From: Terriglobus sp. TAA 43
GTDB taxonomy: Bacteria; Acidobacteriota; Terriglobia; Terriglobales; Acidobacteriaceae
Length of the DNA: 64,000 bases
Direction of reading: 5' to 3'
NCBI RefSeq assembly: GCF_000800015.1
Contig: NZ_JUGR01000001.1
Coordinates: forward strand, 1,736,001 to 1,800,000
Below, one piece after another: positions 42,945-55,333 of the stretch (position 1 is the stretch's first letter; each line of letters begins with the position of its first letter). The translations under genes were made by a program, and so were the position numbers. The notes below the pieces were generated by a model that searched no databases, was not told the origin of the DNA, and saw nothing but the letters and a program-made list of their open reading frames with translations.

Positions 42945-44639
42945 ATGAAGTCCATTTGTGTGGCCGCATGCCTAACTTTGGCATGCTTTTCTGCCGTGGC
43001 CCAGCAACCTACACCCGCATCGCCAGCACCTTCTAAAAATGTTTCCTGCAAAGCTGACAAAGAGCCTCTCAGCCCTGCGCAGATTGAATTTGAACAGAAC
43101 GAATACAAGACGGCTGCCGATCATTTCGTTACCGAGCTCGCCGCTCACCCAGATAAGAGCTCTCTACGAGCCTGGCAAATTCGCAATCTACTGGCACAAG
43201 GGAACATCACAGAGGCCTCTACGAAGGCCAATGCATGGGTAGCAGAAAAGCCGGATTCGGGACTGGCACTGACAACCAAAGCAGAAGTACTGATGCGCCG
43301 AGGCCAACTGCCAGAGTCCTACATGACGGCCTCGCAAGCCCAGAAGCTCGATCCCTGTAACGGGCGTGCCTATTACGTATTGAGCGAGTACGAACAAATG
43401 ATCGCGATGTACGCCACGGAAAAGAAGCACGTCGATCTGGCCCACGTACTGAATCCAAATGATGACGAGATCACAGGATCATGGATTTTTCTCAAGCCAA
43501 AGGCTCAGGCTCTGGAGGAATATCGCAAATTTGTGGAATCCAGCGTGTCTTTCACAGAGAAGCAACGCACAGCAGCGAAGGCTCGGCTCACCAAATACGG
43601 CGACAAGCCTCGTGAGCCGGAATGCAAGCTAACGTCCGCAACCAAAGAATCCACCATTCCCTTTTCAGCCATTCGATTCTCGCCAAGTTCCCCGCCGGCC
43701 TACGGCCTGGAGATGAGCTTCAATGGAAAAAAACGCCGACTTGAATTGGATACAGGCGCCTCGGGCCTTACGTTGACGGCAGGTGCAGCCGAACGCCTGG
43801 GCCTGGCCGTAGAAGACACTGCGTTTCTCAGCGGCATCGGTGACGAAGGCAGCCAGAAAAGCAAAGTCACTCACGTAGCTTCACTGAAAATCGGTGACCT
43901 GGAATTCTCCAACTGCGCCGTGTACATCCTTCCACCGCGCGACATGATGGACGCCTCCTACGGCTTCCCGGTCGCCATGGAAGAAATTGATGGACTTATC
44001 GGCGGCGATGTCTTCCAGAAATTTCTGCTTACACTCGACTATCCGGCGGGTGAGCTGAAAGTTTCGCAGCTACCCGCGCGACAAGGTGAACAAGCTTCGG
44101 AAATGTCACTGAACACAAGCGGCGGCGTCGGCTCGCACTCAGGAGATGGTGTGGATGAACCACTCCGCGACCGCTACAAGAGTCCTGAAATGGCAGATTG
44201 GTCGCAGTTCTATCGCATCTATCACTACCTTCTGATCCCCACCCAATTGAATGATGGCCCTATCAAGTTGATGATGGCCGACACAGGTGCGCAGGAAAGC
44301 GTTATCGATCCAGACGCCGCCAGAACTGTTACGAAGGTCTCCACAACAGGCCGGGTCTCCATGGTGGGCATATCGGGCCGCACACAGCAGAACTATCTAA
44401 CAGACAAAATCGTGCTGCACTTCGGCAAGCTATACCTGCCGCTCAACAGCATGATTTCTATTCCAACAGACAGACTGTCAGAAGGTGCCAGCGTGGATAT
44501 CTCCGGCTTCCTTGGTTTCTCTGCACTGCGACAAATGACATTGCAGATCGACTACCGAGATGGGCTGATCCATTTCGCCTACGATCCTAAGCGTCCGGTG
44601 AATTCAAAGTTCCAAAGCGATGCATTCACACAGCGGTAA
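42945..44639 (+). CDS. Exported double-retropepsin protein with N-terminal TPR-like region
   Basis: 564 residues from ATG 42945, which begins a clean signal peptide (MKSICVAACLTLACFSAVA). Residues about 35-200 are helical with TPR-like repeats (EYKTAADHFVTELAAHPDK, AWVAEKPDSGLALTTKAEVLMRRG). Two retropepsin-like domains follow: LELDTGAS (Asp269) and MMADTGAQ (Asp446), each with a hydrophobic-hydrophobic-Gly element later. Single-chain proteins with both catalytic aspartates mimic the dimeric retroviral fold, so this may be an active aspartyl protease in the periplasm. The partner or substrate is unknown. Confidence 0.82.
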   Translation: MKSICVAACLTLACFSAVAQQPTPASPAPSKNVSCKADKEPLSPAQIEFEQNEYKTAADHFVTELAAHPDKSSLRAWQIRNLLAQGNITEASTKANAWVAEKPDSGLALTTKAEVLMRRGQLPESYMTASQAQKLDPCNGRAYYVLSEYEQMIAMYATEKKHVDLAHVLNPNDDEITGSWIFLKPKAQALEEYRKFVESSVSFTEKQRTAAKARLTKYGDKPREPECKLTSATKESTIPFSAIRFSPSSPPAYGLEMSFNGKKRRLELDTGASGLTLTAGAAERLGLAVEDTAFLSGIGDEGSQKSKVTHVASLKIGDLEFSNCAVYILPPRDMMDASYGFPVAMEEIDGLIGGDVFQKFLLTLDYPAGELKVSQLPARQGEQASEMSLNTSGGVGSHSGDGVDEPLRDRYKSPEMADWSQFYRIYHYLLIPTQLNDGPIKLMMADTGAQESVIDPDAARTVTKVSTTGRVSMVGISGRTQQNYLTDKIVLHFGKLYLPLNSMISIPTDRLSEGASVDISGFLGFSALRQMTLQIDYRDGLIHFAYDPKRPVNSKFQSDAFTQR

Positions 44640-44677
44640 ATACAAAAGGGGCCGGAAATCCGGCCCCTTTTGTATTT
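44638..44677. terminator. Bidirectional terminator between retropepsin and atpC genes
   Basis: A 19-bp perfect stem AAATACAAAAGGGGCCGGA / its complement with an AA loop, flanked by A-run and T-run on either side. It starts inside the stop codon of the plus-strand gene and serves the convergent atp operon as well. Confidence 0.95.
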
Positions 44678-44692
44678 GTTTTTGAAAACTAC

Positions 44693-45121
44693 TTAGCGAT
44701 CCTTCGAAGCTGCGATCTTCTCTTCTGCCACGCGAATCTCTGCGCGGGCGTAGTCGTACTTCGCAGCATCGTCGCCTGCCTGAGCCCAATCCTTCTCTGC
44801 GTCAGCCAGTTCCTGCTGCGCTTTGGCTCCGTCGATCTCTTCAGGCTTCAGTGCCGTCTCAGCGAGAACGGTCACGCGCTCCGGAAGCACTTCGACAAAA
44901 CCCCAGGCCACGAAGAACTTCGCATTGCCGGAGTTGCCGCCGTGCAGCTTCACTTCACCCGCGCCCAATTCCGCGAGCAGCGGCGCAGCGCCGTACAGCG
45001 CTTCAATATAGCCCGACAGAGCTGGAAGCTCAATCGCGTCTGCCGTGGTGTCAATCAGAACGCGGTCCGGCGTAACGATGCGGACTGCGAGCTGGCCGGA
45101 ATGTGTGGTTGCGTCTGCCAT
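44693..45121 (-). CDS. atpC: ATP synthase F1 epsilon subunit
   Basis: 142 residues. The N-terminal beta-barrel (about 9-95) has the epsilon pattern VRIVTPDRVLIDTTADAIELPALSGYIEALYGAAPLLAELG (in part) and FVAWGFVEVLPERVTVLAETA; the C-terminal helices (about 95-142) are the regulatory arm. The last gene of the atp operon, 79 bp after atpD, ending before the terminator at 44638-44677. Confidence 0.93.
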   Translation of the reverse strand: MADATTHSGQLAVRIVTPDRVLIDTTADAIELPALSGYIEALYGAAPLLAELGAGEVKLHGGNSGNAKFFVAWGFVEVLPERVTVLAETALKPEEIDGAKAQQELADAEKDWAQAGDDAAKYDYARAEIRVAEEKIAASKDR

Positions 45122-45200
45122 GTGTTCCTGTTCGTTCTCAGTAGTCAGTGATCAGTTGCCAGTCCCTTATCAGAACTGGCAACTGATACCCGAAACTGTC

Positions 45201-47801
<2,601 letters not shown>

Positions 47802-47804
47802 CGT

Positions 47805-48044
47805 TTAGAACTTTTCCGAAACCTTGCGAATCTCTTCCTGCCAGCGGCGTTCCTGCTCACCCACGGAAACGCGTGCCTCGATTTCCTGCTGCTCCGCCTG
47901 CACCCGGCCCAGATCGTGCGAATGAATATCAAGCCGGTAGTGCATCTGTTTCATCCGGCGTGTCTGCATCCAGTGGGACCATGTCAGAAACGCCACATTA
48001 AGAACCGCGAAAACAACTACGAGAACTACGACCGAGGTCGTCAT
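47805..48044 (-). CDS. Small membrane-anchored coiled-coil protein within the atp operon
   Basis: 79 residues: one N-terminal transmembrane helix (about 4-25, VVVLVVVFAVLNVAFLTW), then a charged, heptad-like helix (about 40-79; LGRVQAEQQEIEARVSVGEQERRWQEEIRKV). It lies between atpA and atpG with only 3 bp to atpG, so it is certainly cotranscribed. No known ATPase subunit has this form. It resembles a short stalk-like helix in shape but could equally be an assembly or unrelated factor. Confidence 0.75.
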   Translation of the reverse strand: MTTSVVVLVVVFAVLNVAFLTWSHWMQTRRMKQMHYRLDIHSHDLGRVQAEQQEIEARVSVGEQERRWQEEIRKVSEKF

Positions 48045-48103
48045 GGGAATAACCTTTGGCTGGGCCGGGCAGGAAGTGTCTGCTTCCTGTCCGGCGATTC
48101 CTG

Positions 48104-49714
<1,611 letters not shown>

Positions 49715-49731
49715 TTACTGCAAAACTTTTC

Positions 49732-50271
49732 TTAAGCGCCTGCCAGGTGCCGCTTCAATTGCTGCAACTGTCCGCGAACCGAGCCATCGTACACCTGCGA
49801 ACCAAGCTTAATCACCGCTCCGCCCAGCAACGACGCATCCTGAGTCCACGTGACACGAACCCGGCTTCCTGCCAACGCTCCTGCCTTGCTGCCCAGCAAC
49901 TGCTTCTCGTCTTCCGAGAGCGACTTTGCCGTAACAATCTCTGCTTCGGCAATGCCGTTCGCTAGATCGGCCAGCGTGCTGAACTCAGCAGCAATGTCCT
50001 TCAGCGATTCCAGGCGACCATGATCCATCAGGACAGCAACAAAGTTGCGAACAGTCTTGTCCAGACCTACGCGGCTGGAAACTGCATCCAGAACCTTGAC
50101 CTTGTCCTTATGATCCAGAGCCGGATTCAGCAGGAACTCGCGGAGTTCGCGGCTGCCATCCAGCGTGGCTGCAAAGTCCGCAACCTGCTGGCGGATGGTG
50201 TCAATGTTCAGATTCTGCGCAGCAGCAACCTGCTGAAATGCGCGCGCGTAACGGAGTTCGAAGGCTGCCAT
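49732..50271 (-). CDS. atpH: ATP synthase F1 delta subunit
   Basis: 179 residues with the OSCP/delta pattern: RYARAFQQVAAAQ at the start, FLLNPALDHKDKVKVLDAV, and the C-terminal DASLLGGAVIKLGSQVYDGSVRGQLQQLKR. It links F1 to the b-type stator. Its start codon overlaps the atpF stop (TAATG), showing tight coupling. Confidence 0.94.
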   Translation of the reverse strand: MAAFELRYARAFQQVAAAQNLNIDTIRQQVADFAATLDGSRELREFLLNPALDHKDKVKVLDAVSSRVGLDKTVRNFVAVLMDHGRLESLKDIAAEFSTLADLANGIAEAEIVTAKSLSEDEKQLLGSKAGALAGSRVRVTWTQDASLLGGAVIKLGSQVYDGSVRGQLQQLKRHLAGA

Positions 50272-50993
50272 TAGTTGCGGCTCCCTTCTGCGCCCGGCTT
50301 AACAGAGGACAGCTTTCCCGCAAACGATTCGATCAGGATGCGGTCATCTTCCGGCGTAATGTTCAACTGCGAAGCAGCGCGGTCCACAGCGATCTCTGCG
50401 GCATAGGCACGCAGATCGCGGGTAGCAGCAGCCGAAGCAGCAGAAATTTCCTGCTCTGCAGCTTCCAGAATGCGCTTCTTCTCTTCTTCAGCCTGCGCGT
50501 GAATACGAACTTCTTCTTCCGCTGCAGCCTTTTCGTTCTCGATCCGGAGAGCCGCAATCTCGCCATCCAGCTTCGCCAGGCGGCCTTCCACAGCAGACAG
50601 GCGAGCCTTCGCCTCTTCCGTGGCCACGCGGGCTTCCACAATGTTCTTCTGGATGCCTTCGGTACGTGCGCGGAATGCCTTCGGCAGAGCCTTCACCAGG
50701 CCAAAACCAACAGCACCCAGCAGAATGATGGCGTTAAACCACTCAAATACTGCAGAAGCCGTTCCCGGCTCCATGCCCAGCATGTGGCCCAGCTTGATGA
50801 CTGACGGAGACTTACGGAAGGCTTCTTCGCCTCCCTCAGCTTCCTTGCGCTCGGGGTTGTTCTTCTCGGGAACCGCCTCGGGCTCAAGCTTCTGCCCGGA
50901 GGCAGTAGAAGGCGATGCGGGAGCAGGCTCCTGGGCGTGAACAGCTGGCGCGGCCAGCGTGAGCGCCAGCAGTGCTGCAAATACGAATTTCAT
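50271..50993 (-). CDS. atpF: ATP synthase Fo b subunit with signal peptide-like N-terminus
   Basis: 240 residues from ATG 50993; a TTG at 51008 just upstream overlaps the previous stop. The N-terminal MKFVFAALLALTLAAPAVHAQ is a typical Sec signal peptide, followed by about 55 hydrophilic Pro/Glu/Ser-rich residues, then the b-subunit transmembrane helix (about 80-105, VFEWFNAIILLGAVGFGLV) and a long alpha-helical stalk. Ordinary b subunits begin with the transmembrane helix. The layout implies a periplasmic N-terminal extension after cleavage. Located between the b' and delta genes. Confidence 0.92.
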   Translation of the reverse strand: MKFVFAALLALTLAAPAVHAQEPAPASPSTASGQKLEPEAVPEKNNPERKEAEGGEEAFRKSPSVIKLGHMLGMEPGTASAVFEWFNAIILLGAVGFGLVKALPKAFRARTEGIQKNIVEARVATEEAKARLSAVEGRLAKLDGEIAALRIENEKAAAEEEVRIHAQAEEEKKRILEAAEQEISAASAAATRDLRAYAAEIAVDRAASQLNITPEDDRILIESFAGKLSSVKPGAEGSRN

Positions 50994-51004
50994 ACGGAAA
51001 ATCT

Positions 51005-51475
51005 TCAACGGGCTACTCCCACGCCGGTTCCAGCACGATGCGGCAGGATAGCTGCCATCACCTGCTGCGACAGGGCGGCTGCCTGCGTCTCAATCTGTGC
51101 CTTCGCTTCGGCTCCGGACTGCTCCACGGCCTCACGTGCAACACCAATGCGATGCTGTGCCGCGGTGCGAGCCTCTGCCAGCGCCTTGTCGCGCGCATCG
51201 GAAGCTGCCTTCTGGCGGGCGGCACGGGCATTGAAGATTTCGCTGCGGGCATCGCGAAGACGGGTTTCGTACGCCGTGGTCTTCGCTTCCGCTGCAGCAA
51301 TCGCTGCTTTTGCCTCATCCATGGCTCCGCCCGTACGGCCATGGCGATCCGCCAGCACCTTCTCCATGGGCTTGCGGACAAGCACCTGGTAAGCGGCCAG
51401 TAGGATCAGGAAAAAGACGGCGGTCGGCACAGAGCCGAGCACAAGATCGCCAAGTTGGTTCAGAATCGCTTGCAT
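51005..51475 (-). CDS. atpF': ATP synthase Fo b' (second b-type) subunit
   Basis: 156 residues from ATG 51475, matching the family; the longer frame upstream is not needed. One transmembrane helix (about 14-32, VPTAVFFLILLAAYQVLV) then a highly charged stalk helix (TGGAMDEAKAAIAAAEAKTTAYETR). It is the first gene of the atp operon and pairs with atpF to make a heterodimeric b/b' stator. The a and c subunit genes (atpB, atpE) are not in this operon. Confidence 0.9.
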   Translation of the reverse strand: MQAILNQLGDLVLGSVPTAVFFLILLAAYQVLVRKPMEKVLADRHGRTGGAMDEAKAAIAAAEAKTTAYETRLRDARSEIFNARAARQKAASDARDKALAEARTAAQHRIGVAREAVEQSGAEAKAQIETQAAALSQQVMAAILPHRAGTGVGVAR

Positions 51476-51705
51476 GAAGGACCGTGGGCCGTGCCCTAAA
51501 GGGAGCTCCCGACTCTCGTTCAAGCGCCCGGAGAGGGCACCTTGGCGGAGCAAAGGGGACAACGGCAACCCCTTTGTTATACCAATCCCGGACCGTTCTG
51601 GTCAATGAATCGGGGCGGTATGCGGACCTTCGGCGAAGGGGTTTTCCTGTGGATTTCACGGCACTTTCACTCAAGCCGGACGCTTACGGTAGCCTGAATG
51701 ATGGC

Positions 51706-52980
51706 ATGACTGAAACTCCTGGAAAACGTATTGTCATCGCGTCATTTGGATCGCTGGGCGATCTTCACCCGTTTCTGGCGCTGGCACAGGAGCTTCGCAA
51801 CCGCGGACACCACCCCGTCATAGCCACGGCTCCCTTTTACAGCGAGCGGATTCAGGCCCTCGGATTTGAATTTGAGCCGCTGGGCCCCCCAGTTTCTCCA
51901 CAGGACCCGGAACTACTGCATCGGTTGATGCGCACCACCCGCGGCCCGGAATATCTCTTCCGAAAGATGTTTCTGCCGCACATCCCGCAGATGTACGCGG
52001 AACTGGAGCGCATCTGCGCCGACGCTGACCTTCTCATCGCAGGTGAAATGGTGCTGGCCGCGCCCATTTTTGCAGAAAAGACGGGCATACCCTGGGTTTC
52101 CGTTCTGCTCTCGCCCATCAGCTTCCTCTCGCCGCATGATCCTTCCGTACTGCCAGCGCTTCAGTTCCTATCGTTCACACTCGGCTGGCCATTGAGCTTC
52201 CAGAAGGCGCTTCTCAAGCTGCCCGCCCTTGCATTCCGTCGCTGGAGTACTTCCCTGCGCGAGTTTCGTAAGAGTCTCGGTTTACCAGATGATTCCGAGA
52301 CCCTGCGCACCGGCAAGCTGAAGGCGAATCTCGTGCTGGCCATGTTCTCATCTCACTTTGCAAAGCCGCAGCCAGACTGGCCCGCGAACACACTGCAAAC
52401 GGGATTCGCGCATTACGAACAGGAGTCGCAACCCGAACACGATGGCGTACAGGAACGCATTGACGACTTCCTGAAAGCGGGCACACCACCCATCGTCTTC
52501 ACATTGGGCTCTGCGGCAGTGCACGCAGCCGGCGATTTCTTCTGGATCAGTGCTCGCGCCGCGCATCGTCTCAAGATGCGTGCCATCCTCGTAGGCGATC
52601 CACGCGGGTTGAGCTCGCCAAATATCCTCACGGTGCCTTACGCTGACTACAGCAAGCTCTTCCCACATGCCGCCATCATCGTGCACCAGGGAGGCATCGG
52701 CACCACCGCAGAAGCCCTGCGATCCGGACGCCCACAAGTCGTCGTCCCCTTCAACTTCGATCAGCCCGATAACGCCGCACGCATTGTGCGACTCGGCGTC
52801 GGCCTGAAGCATGATCGCAGAATGTGGAGAGACCGGCAGGCGCATTACTCGTTGATACGCCTGATACGCGACAACAGCTTCGCAGAACGCGCCGCGCAGA
52901 TTGGTGAGTTGATCCGCAATGAAAACGGCACGACCACAGCCGTAGACGCTGTAGAGCGCCTGCTCGCGACTGTCTCGTAG
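51706..52980 (+). CDS. UGT-like (GT1-type) glycosyltransferase
   Basis: About 424 residues from ATG 51706 (MTETPGKRIVIASFGSLGDLHPFLALAQ), which matches the N-terminal Rossmann strand and glycine-rich loop. The C-terminal donor domain carries the MGT/UGT motif IIVHQGGIGTTAEALRSGRPQVVVPFNFDQPDNA with the HQGG.GT and DQ pair. It transfers sugar from a nucleotide-activated donor, typically to sterol, flavonoid, macrolide or glycolipid acceptors in this family; the acceptor is unknown. Divergent from the atp operon, convergent with dnaJ. Confidence 0.88.
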   Translation: MTETPGKRIVIASFGSLGDLHPFLALAQELRNRGHHPVIATAPFYSERIQALGFEFEPLGPPVSPQDPELLHRLMRTTRGPEYLFRKMFLPHIPQMYAELERICADADLLIAGEMVLAAPIFAEKTGIPWVSVLLSPISFLSPHDPSVLPALQFLSFTLGWPLSFQKALLKLPALAFRRWSTSLREFRKSLGLPDDSETLRTGKLKANLVLAMFSSHFAKPQPDWPANTLQTGFAHYEQESQPEHDGVQERIDDFLKAGTPPIVFTLGSAAVHAAGDFFWISARAAHRLKMRAILVGDPRGLSSPNILTVPYADYSKLFPHAAIIVHQGGIGTTAEALRSGRPQVVVPFNFDQPDNAARIVRLGVGLKHDRRMWRDRQAHYSLIRLIRDNSFAERAAQIGELIRNENGTTTAVDAVERLLATVS

Positions 52981-53004
52981 GTTCAATAAAGCCTCAAAAA
53001 AACG

Positions 53005-53039
53005 TTCGCCATCCTGAGCGGTAGCCGCAGGATGGCGAA
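53005..53039. repeat. Hairpin, probably an interspersed repeat or terminator
   Basis: 12-bp arms TTCGCCATCCTG and CAGGATGGCGAA around an 11-nt loop that itself can pair (AGCGGTAGCCG). It lies between the convergent glycosyltransferase and dnaJ genes. The core, CATCCTGAGCG...CGCAGGATGG, resembles interspersed dyads I recall from acidobacterial genomes, so it may be both a repeat and a terminator. Confidence 0.6.
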
Positions 53040-53061
53040 GCAAACAAGTTAGTTTATGTAA

Positions 53062-54273
53062 CTAAACCTTCGCGAACATCTCCTCACGAGGATCTTCAGG
53101 ATTCAGCTTGGCAAGCTCGCGGAGAATCTCCTTCGACCGCTCATCCTGGATCTTCGGCACAACGATCTGCACTTCCACAATCTGATCGCCACGCACACCA
53201 TCCTGCGAAGCAGAAGGCACACCCTTCTCCCGCAGACGCAGCTTCTGCCCTGTCTGCGTTCCCGGCGGAATCTTCAACTGCGTGCGGCCATCAATCGTGG
53301 GTACATCGATCTTCGTTCCCAACGCTGCTTCAAACGCCAGCACTGGTACGGTGACGCGAATGTCATCACCAGCACGCGTAAACACCGGATGCGGGCCGGA
53401 CTTGATGATGAGATACAAATCGCCTGCGGGAGCGCCTTCAGTTCCCGCGTTGCCCTTGCCTGCAAGTCGAATACGCTGACCATCGCGTGTGCCGGCCTTG
53501 ATACGGAACTCCAGTGTCTGACGCTTCGTGACCGTGCCTGCGCCATGGCATGTGCCGCAGTCTGCTTGTAAGCGGCCCGTGCCGTCGCAACGTGGGCATG
53601 CCACGTTGAACTTCATGCGACCCTGCATCTGCGTGATCTGACCACTGCCATTGCACTGCGGACACGTTTGCGGAGCACCAATCGTTCCGGTTCCTTTGCA
53701 CGTGCCGCACTGTTCCTGCCGCGAGATTTCGATCTTCGTGGTGCCGCCACGGATGGCCGTCCAGAAGTCAACTTCTACCTGGTACTCCAGGTCTGTTCCC
53801 GGACGCGGCCCACGCGCAGCCTGTGTCTGTTGGCGTCCACCACCACCGTTGAACATGCTGCCGAAGATATCGCGGAACGAACCACCAAATCCACCACCCG
53901 CCTGCTGTTGAGGGTTCCCACCGGAGAAGTCGAATCCACCAAAATCAAACGGCACACCGCCGCCTGCATGGCCGCCGCCGTGAGCGTGACCGCCGGCATA
54001 ACCACCACGGGCTGCTGCCTCCGCCGCCGCCGGGTCAATGTTGTCCGAGTAAAAGCCGAGCTGATCGTAGATCTTACGTTTCTTCTCGTCGCTCAGGACG
54101 TCATTGGCTTCAGAGATTTCCTTGAACTTCTCTTCAGACTTCTTGTCGTTGGGGTTCACGTCAGGGTGATACTTACGCGCGAGTTTGCGGAAGGCCTTGC
54201 GGATCTCATCCGCAGTGGCCGTCTTCTTCACGCCGAGTGCGCCGTAATAGTCCTTGGTCTGAGTGGGTGCCAT
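53062..54273 (-). CDS. dnaJ: Chaperone DnaJ
   Basis: 403 residues: J domain with HPD (about 36-38), a Gly/Phe-rich region (about 75-150) with Gly-His repeats, a zinc-binding domain with four motifs ([32 protein letters not shown]) and C-terminal substrate domains ending in [18 protein letters not shown]. It is a full DnaJ that stimulates DnaK ATPase. It is last of a minus-strand run that begins with dnaK 3.4 kb upstream, separated by three unrelated genes. Confidence 0.94.
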   Translation of the reverse strand: MAPTQTKDYYGALGVKKTATADEIRKAFRKLARKYHPDVNPNDKKSEEKFKEISEANDVLSDEKKRKIYDQLGFYSDNIDPAAAEAAARGGYAGGHAHGGGHAGGGVPFDFGGFDFSGGNPQQQAGGGFGGSFRDIFGSMFNGGGGRQQTQAARGPRPGTDLEYQVEVDFWTAIRGGTTKIEISRQEQCGTCKGTGTIGAPQTCPQCNGSGQITQMQGRMKFNVACPRCDGTGRLQADCGTCHGAGTVTKRQTLEFRIKAGTRDGQRIRLAGKGNAGTEGAPAGDLYLIIKSGPHPVFTRAGDDIRVTVPVLAFEAALGTKIDVPTIDGRTQLKIPPGTQTGQKLRLREKGVPSASQDGVRGDQIVEVQIVVPKIQDERSKEILRELAKLNPEDPREEMFAKV

Positions 54274-54349
54274 TTGTCTTTCTTGCTACCAGATTAGATG
54301 AGTGAAAGTCACTCAGCGGCGTCGCCGTGTCTCATACAGCAACAAAAAA

Positions 54350-55333
54350 TCATTTCACACGTTGCGAACGCAGGCTTATTCCCGGTTTCAGAGCCGATGC
54401 TGTCTGCTCTTTCGTGGTGTGCTGATCGTTGGGGCACCAGTACAGCGTACGGCCTGCCACATCCTTACGCAGAATGGTCTCTCCACACACGAAACACGGC
54501 TTACCATGACGACGATAAACGTAATGCTCCTCGCCACGCAGCGCAGGCTCCTGTTTCGATGGTCGATCGCTCTTCTTCGTGCAAACGATGCGCCGATCCA
54601 CCATGCCCGCCTTCATCAGGACAGCAGCATCTTTCCAGATAGCCTTCAGTGTCTTTGCATCCATTGCATCGCCCGGTGTGAACGGATTCACACGATGACG
54701 AAAGAGCAGCTCCGCGCGATAGATATTTCCAATGCCGGAGATGATCTCCTGATCCATCAGAATCTCGGCAATGCTCGTTTTCTTTGCGAGGATTGCGTGA
54801 ATCGCGCGTTCCGGCTCGTCATGCCCACCCGGCTCATGCGCCAGAGGATCAGGCCCTAGCCGATTGAGCAACGCCTGCCACTTCTCCGTGTCGTATATAG
54901 AGCAATCCGTAGGTCCACGCAACTCCCACCAGTCCACATCTTCAGCGGGGAACGGCTGCGTTCCATCGTCCTTCGAAGGAGGCCCGTTATACGGCCCAGT
55001 CAGCGCGTGCGCATTGCCCTTCACGCTACGCGATACCTTGCCCGAACCGGCACGCTGCATCACCGCACGCAGTGTTCCCTTCGGCTCTACCAGTGACCCA
55101 AGTCCCTCAGTGAAATCGCCAAAGCGACCAAGATGGATGTGCAGATAAAGCCCATTCGCAAATTCGTAGCCAAGATGCTTGCCCACCGCATGCACCTGCA
55201 GCATCTTCTTGCCATCCACCAGATGCGCATCTTTGAAACGATGGTTCGGCCCCGGCAACACATTTACCTTGCGCCCAGCAAAGGCCGCATTATGCCGCTC
55301 AGCCCATCGATGTATCTCATTGCCTTCCGGCAT
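54350..55333 (-). CDS. nei: Fpg/Nei-family DNA glycosylase (Nei-like)
   Basis: 327 residues. MPEGNEIHR supplies the catalytic Pro2/Glu3, DQEIISGIGNIYRAELLFRHRVNP is the H2TH region and CFVCGETILRKDVAGRTLYWCPNDQ the C-terminal zinc finger. The finger reads C-x2-C...C-x2-D, so the fourth ligand is Asp rather than Cys. The enzyme removes oxidised pyrimidines/purines from DNA with AP-lyase activity. Its start overlaps the end of the membrane glycosyltransferase gene by 17 bp, so the two are cotranscribed. Confidence 0.85.
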   Translation of the reverse strand: MPEGNEIHRWAERHNAAFAGRKVNVLPGPNHRFKDAHLVDGKKMLQVHAVGKHLGYEFANGLYLHIHLGRFGDFTEGLGSLVEPKGTLRAVMQRAGSGKVSRSVKGNAHALTGPYNGPPSKDDGTQPFPAEDVDWWELRGPTDCSIYDTEKWQALLNRLGPDPLAHEPGGHDEPERAIHAILAKKTSIAEILMDQEIISGIGNIYRAELLFRHRVNPFTPGDAMDAKTLKAIWKDAAVLMKAGMVDRRIVCTKKSDRPSKQEPALRGEEHYVYRRHGKPCFVCGETILRKDVAGRTLYWCPNDQHTTKEQTASALKPGISLRSQRVK

